64,000 nt of DNA from Lytechinus pictus (taxonomy: Eukaryota > Echinodermata > Echinoidea > Temnopleuroida > Toxopneustidae). The notes beneath the pieces were generated by a model that saw only the letters and a list, made by a program, of their open reading frames with translations, was not told where the DNA came from and did not search any database. A program made the translations under genes and the position numbers. Position 1 is the first letter of the stretch. Every line of letters begins with the position of its first letter. The DNA is taken from assembly GCF_037042905.1 (NCBI RefSeq), contig NC_087261.1:24820317-24884316 (forward strand), written 5' to 3'. Shown one piece after another: positions 1 to 10,755 of this stretch.

Positions 1-711
1 TTAACTTTACCTCAAATCTGGACCTGTCTAATGCCTAGTACTAAATATAGCCGACTAATGCCATGGTTAACTTCGAACTGGGTAATTCCGAACTTTACGT
101 TTAATTAGGTTTAGACAAATGTTAGCTTATTTGTGACAAGCCCTTTTTTTTCTGGGGGGGGGGGGGGGGCACGTGCCCCCCCCCCCACGTAGCTCCGCCA
201 CTGATGCACTGGCGTACCTAGGATTTTCCAAAAGGGGGGCAATTTTTTGGAGTATGTTTCGTCTGCGAAAAAATGTGACAAGCCCCCCCCAAAAAAAAAA
301 AAAAAAAAAAAAAAGATCTTCACATTCAAAAGAGGGGACATACATCTTTTTCATTGCATTTTTACATTACAAATTATTAATTTGGCTTCTCAAAGGGGAC
401 CCTGAATCAGTTGTGACTCGTCAGAGGGGCAGTCTGCCCCCCCCCCTTTGGTACACTAGTGGTTCCATGCTGATACAGCGTAGATCAGAGTCTAGATCTA
501 GAGACTAGACTCGAACTAAGATAATTTTTTTTGGATCTAGGACTGGTTTTGTATACGGACTAGACAAACCATGGCAAATAAGCTAACATTTGTCTAAACC
601 TAATTAAACGTAAAGTTCGGAATTACCCAGTTCGAAGTTAACCATGGCATTAATTAGTCGGCTATATTTAGTACTAGGCATTAGACAGGTCCAGATTTGA
701 GGTAAAGTTAA
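1..711. repeat. Fold-back/MITE-like element with long terminal inverted repeats
   Basis: Bases 1-133 are the near-perfect reverse complement of 575-711; the arms differ mainly by a 4-base indel (taat). The arms enclose about 440 bp of low-complexity and transposon-end sequence. The left arm starts at the window edge, so the true end and any target duplication are not visible. No coding capacity is seen. Confidence 0.8.
207..461. mobile_element. Short hAT-like non-autonomous element nested in the fold-back
   Basis: It starts CACTGGCGTACC and ends GGTACACTAGTG, imperfect inverted ends followed inward by G or C runs. The same end style (CAN1-2GGCG plus a G run) recurs in elements here with proven 8-bp duplications. 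I could not find a convincing target duplication, so the class is inferred. Confidence 0.4.
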
Positions 712-907
712 TGCGCTAGCCTATAAGCGAGCCCTAGCCTAGCACATGTCTTGCCATTAATGGCAGCTAGTTTGATAAGTGTTTAAGAATTGGATATACA
801 TGTATATATATATAGATCTAAGCCTGTAAGGCCTATGTAACTATGTAAGGGTACTGGTAATTTGACGATGCTAATTCATTCTGAGCAACTGAACGTGAAT
901 GCTTAGG

Positions 908-2653
908 CCCCCATCTCACTAGGAAGGCGATCGTGGCGACCATGGCGATCTGTGTAAATCCCGCAAATCGTAGCAGAATCTTCCTCGAATTCTATTTTTA
1001 GCCTGCGAGACGATTGCACTGCAACTTCTATGCGACCGACCTGCGCTGAAGGCGATGGTAATACGCTGAAAGTACGACGATGCCAATTTCTTGCGAAGAT
1101 TCGAGGCAGATGTGATGCGCTGCTTCTGCGATCAAAGCGATCGTACAACGAGGCTCATACGCTAATTAGGACCTCGGTACGGTGGTGCTACGAATGAAGC
1201 GATTATGTTACGTTCATGATGGGCTCTTGAAACGATTTCAAGCAATCGGCATACTAATCGCGGCACATGGCACATTTTTCAGTCGATTGCCAACCTCCGA
1301 CCAACATGGATGTCCAGAATTAGGTTGGACTTATACATCTTGGCATTCTAAAAGAACAACAGTTAAAAGTTGAATGCGAGGACAGGAGAAGGAGGAGGCC
1401 AAAAAGATACAGGGTCCGATCCTGGCTGTCACCTAAGTCATAATATACAATATTTCTAAAATTCATTCAAAAGATGTCGATGAGCCTAATAGTTAATATG
1501 AGGGATGCATCCAGAATTTCATAAAAGAGCATAAAAATCTTTGATATTCTGTTTATTTTTTTCCACAAAGTTTGTCACTCAAAAATATTTGGTAAATTCC
1601 TTTCAAATTTGCTGACAAGAAGTAGTCTACTGATGTGAGAGCACGCATAAAAAGGGAGGGGGAGGGGGGCACAATGCCAGAATCTCCCTAAAGATTGCCT
1701 TTCCCAATCAATACATTAGTGATCGCATCATTAACAAAATTTGATGTTGTCTACTGTCACTGTGGTTAGAATTCAATTTTTTTTCAAAACATAATCAATT
1801 TATTTATTTCTGCAGAGGTAACTCATTTCGTCATCAAGACATGTGAGCGTCTTTTTTCTCTTTCCAGCTGGCTAAGCAGTAAGAATTCCATCCTCCTCCT
1901 GTACCCCCTCCTCTTCCTCCTCTACCTCCTCCTCCTCTACCACCACCATAACCCCTTGATCTTCCTCTTCGACCGCCGGCCTAAGAGGGGTAGCTTGGGC
2001 AGCTTTCCCTTTTCTGGTCCTTTTTCTGGGAGGTATGTTTGAAAACGCCGTGGTATCGCCTCGTAATCTGTTGCAAATATGATAATCCGCCACCATCGGC
2101 ACGGCGTTTTATAGCAGCGCGGACGGTTGTTGCGCAATCGCTGCCCAGTCATCAGCGGCGCAGCAAAAGCGCAACGCGAACGCCTGTAGCGGGCTGAGAA
2201 CGTGTGCCACATGCCACCCAAAGAAGGAAGCGTCGTGGTGGAAGCTGTGTGAAGCGTGTCGAGCGCAAGGCATTCGCCTTGTACACGGAAGCAGCGTAGC
2301 AGAATTGTCTTGGGAACGGGCCTGAAAACCACGGGCGATCGGTGCCGCTTTTAATGCGCTTATACTACGCTTTATGCGTTGGGGCTCCGTTACAGCTACG
2401 AATATGTCGTTTGTAATACGCTCATGACTCGATTGTGATGCGCTTTAGCACCTCCGCGATCTCGCTACGTAAGTTTTGAACATGTTCAAAATTTTGTGGC
2501 GACCATAAAGATGGTGGCGATCCTTGCCGCTTCAGAAAAGATCAAGGTACGACGGAGAAGATTGAAAAGATCAAGGCACGATCAAGCCACGTTATACCAC
2601 GCTTTGTCGATTTTTGACGATCGCAGTGGAATCGCCATCTAGTGAGATGGGGG
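908..2653. mobile_element. Candidate DNA transposon with 15-bp inverted ends
   Basis: The 15-mer CCCCCATCTCACTAG at 908-922 is matched by its exact reverse complement at 2639-2653. Both sub-terminal zones are rich in degenerate short motifs (gcgatcg, gtggcgacca, atgcgctt), as in many cut-and-paste transposons. A small minus-strand reading frame with a TATAAAA 8 bp upstream lies inside. No target duplication was identified and the family is not recognised. Confidence 0.4.
1872..2102 (-). CDS. Unrecognised 76-aa frame with basic segment and acidic tail
   Basis: The frame begins MPMVADYHICNRLRGD, has a basic stretch (residues about 26-34, PRKRTRKGK, like a nuclear localisation signal) and then a long Glu-rich tail from about residue 45 to 70. 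Much of the acidic tail is simply the translation of a GAG/GAA-rich repeat, which weakens the case. It sits inside the candidate transposon at 908-2653 and could be a remnant of an accessory protein. Function unknown; it may not be a gene. Confidence 0.2.
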   Translation of the reverse strand: MPMVADYHICNRLRGDTTAFSNIPPRKRTRKGKAAQATPLRPAVEEEDQGVMVVVEEEEVEEEEEGVQEEDGILTA

Positions 2654-3846
2654 TATTACGACCGGCATGGTCGAGGCAAAGTCCGCGCGCATGCGTACTC
2701 TTAATCCGAAGACGCAAGTCATGAATATTCATATATTGGTCCAGAACTCGGTGGGAAAAATAATTTCGCGGCCGGCGGGGGGGGGGGGGGGTGGAGGAGA
2801 GGAGAAGATATAGGAAGATGGAAATTGATAGGGAGAAACAATGGGTAATAGGGAGAGTCAGAGAGGGGAAGGTAAAGGTGAGATGGAAGGAGGAGAGAGG
2901 GAACGAGAGAAACACAGAGAGAGAGAGAGGGAGAGAAAGAAAGAAACGAGAACAAATGGCGTAAAGCCAGCTGCATTATTTCAGAATTTGTTTTAAAAAA
3001 AAAAAAATCTTTCTGTCGGACGATTTCGATTATTTCTCCATCAGTTTGAATGAAAACCGGACGGTGTAATTATGTTGTCTAGAATTTCTGTTATTTCAAG
3101 GATGGATTGAGGCCATCTGTTCCACAGCATTGAGCAAATGTGAATGAACAGGAAAGAAACATAAAATAAAGTGTTTAAAAACTTTATTTACTAATTTATT
3201 TTTACAAAAGAAACATAATCAATAAAATCGTTTCACATAAAATAGTTATTTTTACAGGAACATACAAAAACTCCATCATTTAAGGCAGATGCCGGGGCAA
3301 ATACAGCCACACATGAATATAAAAAACACACATTTTTTCAATTGTTAACATGTTTGATTATCACCATTTTTTAATAGAATTTAATTGTCACAGCACAAAT
3401 GAGGACCTTTTTTTTTTGCTTGCTTTCTTGTCAAAGTTTTCTCGGGGAAAATCCTGGATCCGCCCCTGCTTGGGATCTACCGAAACTTTTTTAAAGGAAT
3501 ACTTATCTGCGCTTGCTCATTATAAAGGAATTTAAAGTAAATTTTAACGTGCAGACGGTGCAGGACAACGAATTGCACGCTTGACATCTTGGACGCAAGC
3601 TACTTCCCAACATTTAAGATTGCGAAAAGCGGTAGACATTTTACATTTTCAAATCAATGTTAAAACACCTCAAATTGTTAAGTGTTAACCAATGAACCAT
3701 TATAGTCTACCCCCTAATGAACAATTCTGGCAGGCAGTTTGTATTTTTGTATATAGATATTAACAGGATATCAAAGTAAAACAGCTTTGCTGATACGATT
3801 GTTTTATTATTTCCTGTAGAAATATGTTTATTGAAATAAATTTATA
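2654..3846. other. No gene seen; purine tract and repeat-end fragment
   Basis: A 17-base poly-G and a GA-rich tract occupy about 2775-2950; a similar G-run plus 'ggaggagaggagaagatat' recurs near 49110-49150. Around 3450-3470 the string CTGGATCCGCCCCTG looks like the right end of a hAT-like element. The rest is AT-rich with no supported feature. Confidence 0.5.
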
Positions 3847-4310
3847 AGAAATACTACATGTTACTGGTGAGGCATATTTGCTTACGTGATCATACTAATA
3901 GTTGTCAAAATGTAAACAATCATTTTTATAATTTTGAAGAAGATATCACCTTTTTTACATGCATATGGTTCTCGCGATACGAAAAATTACTGGCTACTAA
4001 AATGAGTATCAACCCATGTCAAGTTTTATTATCGATTTCCCTTTTGAACCCGATGGCGATTTCTCTCAGTGAATACAAAAGGATTTTTTTCATGATTTAA
4101 CACGGAAGAAAATAATAATCTTGAATACTCGAATGTTCCCTTAAAAGCAATATCCACAGTAAAGCCGTAGTGAGAAACATTGCCTTGTTTATAATGCAAT
4201 GAAAATGTTGAAGGCACGGTCATGTATCACCACACTGTAGGCACATTTGCAATATTGCGATTAGTAGAAGTTGAGATCAGTGTGTAATTGTGCACTGATC
4301 ACACCGGGGA

Positions 4311-4714
4311 GGGGGGATGTCAAATATATTGCTGTACACATGCGTGACCCCAAAAACGCGTTTAAAGGGTTTTTTTTTTTTTTTTTTTGGACGCGGGCCG
4401 CGCGTGCACTCGTTAAGGGTATCAAAAACACCGATTTTCAAGAAAAGGGTGGTTTTGAAAGACTGGACTATGGTCAATCGCGGGGTCAACCTTATTTAGG
4501 GTATTTTTTCCAAAGCTTTTTGTTAAGACTAGCCAAACCTGTTAAGGGTATGTTTTTCCCCCGGGGCTTTTTCCTCCTCGTTTCTGAAAAGTGTTCGGGT
4601 TTTTCCCGATTGTATACAAAACTCAGTTGTTTAGTGGCCAAAGTGTGTAAAATTTTTAGAGCCCGCGAAATAATTTGGTCAAGCATGTGTACAGCAATAC
4701 ATTTGACTGCCCCC
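4311..4714. mobile_element. MITE with 'gtcaaatatattgctgtaca' ends
   Basis: The left end at 4311-4348 (G run, then gtcaaatatattgctgtaca) is inverted at 4677-4714 (tgtacagcaatacatttgac, then a C run). The interior includes gacgcgggccgcgcgtgcac and a T run. The same element is at 55868-56209 in block B. Its right-end sequence also forms the junctions of the 1053-bp tandem duplication. Confidence 0.7.
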
Positions 4715-4887
4715 TCTCCCGGGTTCCCCCTCCCACCATAAACAGTTCAGCAGTCTCATCCAAACATCATATCTGTTTCTGTTTATGGTAACTCTCTTAT
4801 AGGAACTCAGCAGGACAGTTTTTTTTTGCCGGTAAATCCCTAGTTGGCACATAACCAATAAAATAGGAAACAACATTTTATGTTTAA

Positions 4888-5496
4888 AGGGATTGTCCGG
4901 GCTGAAAATAATATGATTTAAAGAAAAATCAGACAAACAAAGCACTAAAAACTTGATCAAAATCGGACAAGGAATAACAAAGCTATGGCATTTTTAAGAT
5001 TTGCATCATGCAAATAATGATTATTCCGGTGAAACAGTTCTAGACATGTCTTCATGAATATTCAACGAGTAAATTAATGATGTCATATCCCCACGTGTTC
5101 TTTTTTTCATTATATGAAATTTGGTTTATTCAAATTTGTTCCAACATGAACTGAAAAAAAAAATGGATTGACAACTGATTTAATGCATTAGATCTTCATT
5201 GCTGCAACTTATTTAACTATAAAGGAGACATCGTTCACACACGTATGAAAAAACGAAACAATTATGATTTTATGTAATAGCATAAGAAAAAGGAAAGTGG
5301 GTATGTACTTGACATCATTAGCCCACCTAATCATGATAACGTGCATATAACTAGTTTCACAAAATATTGCTAAACTTGAAAATTCAAAAACATTGTTATT
5401 ATTTTGTATCCGATTTTGATGAAATTTTCAGCATTTTGCTCTGTGGATTTCTCTATTTTTATTAAGATATGAATATTTTCAGCCCGGACCATCCCT
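4888..5496 (+). mobile_element. TTAA-flanked MITE, unit 1
   Basis: The element begins AGGGATTGTCCGGGCTGAAA and ends with the near inverse, ...TTTCAGCCCGGACCATCCCT. It is bounded by TTAA at 4884-4887 and 5497-5500. TTAA duplications are characteristic of piggyBac-type elements. At least six full or partial copies occur in this window. Confidence 0.8.
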
Positions 5497-5940
5497 TTAA
5501 GCAGGGACCGAGTCCCTGGTTTAGATAGTGGCTGACTTTACAGACGACAGATATTACTCTCGGGTCTTTTTTTTTCAAAGTTGAGACAATGGCAGAGCGG
5601 GGATTCATGCTCTAACCACTAGACTGGCTGGGTTCATGGTGAAATCGAGGTTAAAGTAATTCATGGTGTTCAGGTTTTTTTTTTGCACACAGAGAAAAAA
5701 CTCGTTAAGGGGATGTTTGGAAATAATTTGGTTACGCATGTGTACAGCAATACATTTGACTGCCCCCTCTCCCGGGTTCCCCCTCCCACCATAAACAGTT
5801 CAGCAGTCTCATCCAAACATCATATCTGTTTCTGTTTATGGTAACTCTCTTATAGGAACTCAGCAGGACAGTTTTTTTTTGCCGGTAAATCCCTAGTTGG
5901 CACATAACCAATAAAATAGGAAACAACATTTTATGTTTAA

Positions 5941-6548
5941 AGGGATTGTCCGGGCTGAAAATAATATGATTTAAAGAAAAATCAGACAAACAAAGCACTA
6001 AAAACTTGATCAAAATCGGACAAGGAATAACAAAGCTATGGCATTTTTAAGATTTGCATCATGCAAATAATGATTATTCCGGTGAAACAGTTCTAGACAT
6101 GTCTTCATGAATATTCAACGAGTAAATTAATGATGTCATATCCCCACGTGTTCTTTTTTTCATTATATGAAATTTGGTTTATTCAAATTTGTTCCAACAT
6201 GAACTGAAAAAAAAATGGATTGACAACTGATTTAATGCATTAGATCTTCATTGCTGCAACTTATTTAACTATAAAGGAGACATCGTTCACACACGTATGA
6301 AAAAACGAAACAATTATGATTTTATGTAATAGCATAAGAAAAAGGAAAGTGGGTATGTACTTGACATCATTAGCCCACCTAATCATGATAACGTGCATAT
6401 AACTAGTTTCACAAAATATTGCTAAACTTGAAAATTCAAAAACATTGTTATTATTTTGTATCCGATTTTGATGAAATTTTCAGCATTTTGCTCTGTGGAT
6501 TTCTCTATTTTTATTAAGATATGAATATTTTCAGCCCGGACCATCCCT
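5941..6548 (+). mobile_element. TTAA-flanked MITE, unit 2
   Basis: This is the second copy within the 1053-bp tandem array, with TTAA at 5937-5940 and 6549-6552. Confidence 0.8.
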
Positions 6549-6820
6549 TTAAGCAGGGACCGAGTCCCTGGTTTAGATAGTGGCTGACTTTACAGACGAC
6601 AGATATTACTCTCGGGTCTTTTTTTTTCAAAGTTGAGACAATGGCAGAGCGGGGATTCATGCTCTAACCACTAGACTGGCTGGGTTCATGGTGAAATCGA
6701 GGTTAAAGTAATTCATGGTGTTCAGGTTTTTTTTTGCACACAGAGAAAAAACTCGTTAAGGGGATGTTTGGAAATAATTTGGTTACGCATGTGTACAGCA
6801 ATACATTTGACTGCCCCCCC

Positions 6821-7847
6821 CCCCCCGAGCTAGAACATCTTTATTTCTTGTGCATGGTAAACAATTTTCCCCGATTTTGGGGATAGCTTAGGACTTTGGC
6901 TTAACTCTCCACGTTTGTCTGCTTTCTGACATCCTTTATTTTATTCCACCATGACTAACCTTTGAATTCAGAAGAATGTGTCCTGCAAAATGCAAAGGAA
7001 CCTTCTACATGTAGTTTTCATGGCGAAGTCTTTTCAAACTCTTCCCCCAAAATAATGAGCAGTGGGAAACAAACAGATGGTATTATACTGATATCGTTTT
7101 TTTTTTAAGATGTCGATATACCCACCATCATTCGTAAGTTGTTCACGAATCAATGTATTGCGCATACACAACCTTACAAGTGAAAAGTTTTAGCTTGCTC
7201 TGAACTTCTCTCTATTTTGTAACGCTCTATAGACTATAATTAGCTGCCGAGCACCTGCTAACCACACCCCATTGCGGTGTTAAACACAGCACAAAGATAA
7301 AAACACCTACCATATATTACGATCCAATTTTTTTTGGGAAGAGTTTTGAAAACCTTTTGTACAATGAATCATGTATTCTGACAAAAAAATTGTGAAAATA
7401 CATTATTATCTCAAAAAGCAGATTATAATGGAAGGAGAGTGAATATACGAAAGGTGGTGAAAATGCTTGAAAAGCGGTAGACTACCGCCAATTAAGAGTG
7501 ATAGAGCTGGCAATTATGCTGACGCCATCTCGATAAACTGTAGCTTTGATCAAATCTTTGATATTTCTGTTTTGTTGATATATATTTCCTTTGAAGCCTA
7601 CTAATGAACCCGATCTTTTAATGTGATTAAATGGTAGGAATGCTGTAATTAATCATTATACATTGATGGATTCTGAAGCCATCTAGAAAAAAGCGCCCTC
7701 ATACTGTCAATGTGACCACGAGACATTGGACACCAGGATGAAAGTTGTTCCTTGACATATGAAATATGAACACCGTCAGGTATATATATATATATGAAAG
7801 ATCAGACGTGGCTAATTTGCCAAAGTATATGATCACGCTGATTCATC
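6821..7847. other. Gal3ST copy A downstream spacer, no gene seen
   Basis: AT-rich sequence that aligns with 56215-58600 of block B apart from the Tc1-like insertion there. The site corresponding to that insertion is near 7213 and is empty. I see no reading frame or RNA gene. Confidence 0.6.
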
Positions 7848-8125
7848 TTATTGCCCCTTTTGTTTTTTAGACTGAGAAACTAAGTTTTGATGATATGTCT
7901 ATTATGGACAATTCCTTCCCTTTTTAGTGACTTGTTTGAATTGCTTACTAGAAATGACGGAAACCCTCCTTCTAGACGATGATACATTTTATTGCCCCTC
8001 TTGTTCTTTAGACTGAGAAACTGAGTTTGATGATAGGTCTATTCTGGACAATTCCTTCCCATTTCAGTGACTTGTTTGAATTGTTTTTTTGGAAATGACG
8101 GAAATCCTCCTTCTACCCTTCTTGT
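7848..8125. repeat. 141-bp tandem duplication across the 3' end of Gal3ST copy A
   Basis: 'ttattgcccc...ttagactgagaaact...ccttctag' at about 7848-7988 is repeated, diverged by several bases, at about 7989-8125. The second unit spans the poly(A) signal, 3' UTR and last codons of copy A. Block B has only one unit. Confidence 0.8.
7988..7993 (-). promoter_or_regulatory. Poly(A) signal of Gal3ST copy A
   Basis: The plus strand reads tttatt, giving AATAAA on the minus strand about 70 bases after the stop codon. The same arrangement is kept in copy B. Confidence 0.55.
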
Positions 8126-9531
8126 TCTTCGTTGAAAGATTCGTGCGAATTGCTTTGGCTTTGCCAACTTTCACTTGCTTCTTACGTATTTTACATGCTG
8201 CCGTACTTCTATCGACGTCTTGCCTACAATAAACTCTCGTATGTAATTCACGTTTAGATTCAGCAAGCGTTCGGCAGAACAACGAAGCATTCTTGCGCGG
8301 CACGCGCTCTTGGTGGCCAAAGAGATGGTCCTTGTCCCACTTTTTTGCTTCTGTTTCCTGTGTGCAGTTCTGCAATAACGATTCCAGAAGATTCCTAAAG
8401 TAAACAAGATCGGTTTCAAAGCCTGGTCCGTAGTTGTCAATACGGTACCAAAGCGTGCGGTTAAACGATTGATACAAGAGCGTGTCCGCGGCATTCCACT
8501 CGCGTATTCTATCTCTTAGAGAATCTCTCATGCTTGGACGCGTATCCTTGATCCGGATATTCTTGGCGATGTAAGCAATGTCTTGGAAGCTCCAACAGAA
8601 GCGCTTGCGCATGATCAAAAGCGATTCGTCGAAGTATTCATTGATAAGGACCAGGCTTAACTCGTCCTGAAGTTTTTGGATCCATTCTTTCACTGCGGTC
8701 GTATTTTCGTGGTACTGAGGGTCCAACCCAAGATCGTAAATCTGGTTGTTCCTTGAGTATGCCCATCTCTTTCCCATTACATCTTCCCAAGGCAAGAAAC
8801 GCAAACGATCCTGGTAGAATTTCGGTCGCGACAAAAACTCTTCTATAAGCTCCAAAATCGTACAATTGGTCTGGTTTACGGACGAGCCTTTTTGCGATGT
8901 CTTCAAAAGCTCTTCTCGACATCCTTTGAATTGGGGATTTCGGCTAAGAAACGTGGAGTTACCCAAGGTACTCGTTTCATTGTTCATTGCACTTGAATTT
9001 GACTTGACGGTTATGTTAACTAGAATTGCATCATGGAATTGGAAATGATTAAAAGCACTTTCCCACTGCACACCAGGATCACGAATTATTGTCATGTATT
9101 TTGTACCCTGTGCAAAGAACCTCTCCATTACAGGCCGCTGATAACGAACATGGACCGCCATCATATTGTAGTTTTTATAATTTGGATAATCATTCTCAGC
9201 CACGTGGATAGGGGGCAAGAAATGTGTTTCCGCCGTTTTCTCCGTGAACGGGAGGTGGTAGAAATGGCCATTTGTTGACGACTGCCGGTTCAAAATGAAA
9301 GATAAATTATGAAAGAATCCATATCTATTGATTATTGACATTATGGTTGTTGAGCCCGTCTTCAATGTCTTTATGAAAGCGATGTTCTGAACCGCGCAAC
9401 ATGATAAAGGAAAATCCATTTGAATTCCGCTTGTTCCAATGGATGCATTACTTTCCCTCCCACAGCTTTTGTAGATTGGCATTGGCTTGGGCGCAGGAAG
9501 GTGCCATCTTTGTAGATATGTCGTATTAGAC
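8064..9531 (-). CDS. Galactose-3-O-sulfotransferase-like protein, 3'-terminal exon, copy A
   Basis: The frame resembles the Gal3ST/cerebroside sulfotransferase family, Golgi type II membrane enzymes that move sulfate from PAPS to the 3-OH of galactose on glycolipids or glycans. Counting from the in-exon Met at 9482 (472 residues), KTLKTGSTT at 38-46 matches the 5'-phosphosulfate loop and TIIRDPG..WESAF at 131-144 the 3'-phosphate motif. NEYFDESLLIMRKRFCW (281-297) and LLYQSFNRTLWYRID (335-349) are further family blocks. There are about nine N-glycosylation sequons, as expected for a Golgi-lumen domain. A Lys/Arg-rich tail of about 40 residues follows. The frame stays open another 49 bases upstream to a splice acceptor, so Met 9482 is probably internal. 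Cytoplasmic tail and signal anchor would come from a 5' exon I cannot find. Family assignment is confident; substrate is not known. Confidence 0.88.
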
Positions 9532-9546
9532 CTGCAAGAAATAAAA
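9532..9546 (-). other. Splice acceptor of Gal3ST copy A
   Basis: The minus strand reads ttttatttcttgcag immediately before exon base 9531: a pyrimidine-rich tract plus AG. It is conserved in copy B. The exon phase gives one base (G) completing a split codon, then SNTTYLQRWHLPAPKP in frame with the catalytic domain. Confidence 0.75.
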
Positions 9547-9829
9547 CGTGATAAAATGAATCAATAATAATTATGCAGCATTAAGTCAGCGCTTAATACA
9601 ATACTTCTTTACTAAATACTTTTACCGTGGATTTAGTATGGCTACCCTGATAGAAAGCTCATTATAGATATAAGAATAAGGCAAATGAGTTTTGTAGGGC
9701 ATGAGAGAACGGTGTTGAAAATTTGGCGCTGACGGGGGAGATAGACGGTGGATGAAGGAAAATGATGAATTGGATGACCAGTCTGTTCTAATGCATGGAT
9801 TACAGAGAGGTGTGGGTCAGCGGGAGGTG

Positions 9830-10045
9830 ATGATGATGATGATGATGCACAGCATTCAAAGGCGCATTTTTGGAGGAGCCAGCCAATCTGGGTCGCCGAG
9901 AAGGGCGCGCACACAGAACTGTGACCCGCACTGAGATCTCTCCTCCCGATATAACTGATTTGGGGAATGCTGGTGGACCACTACACCGGGGTTCCCCCCT
10001 ACTCTTATTCGAATAGTGCAGTGGTTCTTAACATGCAAAGGTGGT
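9830..10045 (-). mobile_element. tRNA-derived SINE, 3' part (split by LINE)
   Basis: Read on the minus strand, this is the body and (CAT)n tail of a SINE whose tRNA-like head is at 14655-14850. The tail is the (atg)n at 9828-9848. Imperfect direct repeats flank the whole insertion (tcagcgggaggtgat at 9817 and tcaggtggagctgat at 14849). The block B locus (about 60432-60447) has the single, uninterrupted target. Confidence 0.75.
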
Positions 10046-10391
10046 GACTCTCCTCTACACATACTTTAACATACTTTCCAAAACAAGTTTCCTAAAGAGT
10101 TGGTGTGTCTGTGTCAGTTGGTGATGTGTGCACTTTCAAAATTCTCTGCTAAATTCCACTGCAAATCTGCTATTTAAAGATATTTTTCACCACAAAACTT
10201 GCTTTGCCATTTCTCTGTGTCCTCGCGTAGATATGTCATTGACATGGAAATCAGGCACATCGTTGCTTCTTCTGACAAAACAGAAGCACATGAATTCAAC
10301 AAAAGTGTTGAATCTTCACTCTGCTATAGCTAGTCACCTTGCTATTCTCCTTCTTCTGAGCGGCCAAGTTGACACAGGACCTGCAGACACA

Positions 10392-10551
10392 TTCCCTTGT
10401 GAGTTTTGGAACAGAAATGTCACGGGAAATGACCATGCTCTCCTCTGTGACAACTGCAATATGTGGTGTCATATTGCATGCATCACTGAGCAGTCATAAG
10501 AAGTCCTTTCCAGATTTAACAGTTTCTCTTGGGTCTGTGCTAAATGTGAAA
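10392..10551 (+). pseudogene. PHD-finger-like segment of the LINE
   Basis: The translation FPCEFWNRNVTGNDHALLCD, then NCNMWCHIAC and, past a TAA at 10497-10499, FSWVCAKCE, matches a Cys4-His-Cys3 PHD pattern. Such fingers occur at the N-terminal side of some CR1/L2-group LINE proteins. The in-frame TAA breaks it. Confidence 0.6.
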
Positions 10552-10755
10552 GTGTTAATGTAGAATTAACAGCTACGATCAGCATATCCGATCATTTTAA
10601 AGTAATCGTTTTGAGTTATTGAGTACTAGTGACACATCTAGTGATGCTTCATACCATCTGCAGACATCCACACCAGCCTCAGGTCATGCACCGAGGCTAT
10701 ACAACCACGGCTTTACTTTTTACCCTCTAAAAACAGCAGAAAGATCCTGGAGGGT

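Larger units (their letters stand above)
4666..6820. repeat. Two tandem 1053-bp units, nearly identical
   Basis: Positions 4679-5722 repeat at 5732-6775 with an offset of 1053; I noticed essentially only a one-base change in a poly-A run. The boundary sequence 'gcatgtgtacagcaatacat' occurs at about 4683, 5736 and 6788, so unequal exchange between MITE ends could have produced the array. Block B has a single unit. Each unit contains a TTAA MITE and a tRNA-like half (rc of 'ctctaaccactagactgg', about 5611 and 6663). Confidence 0.9.
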
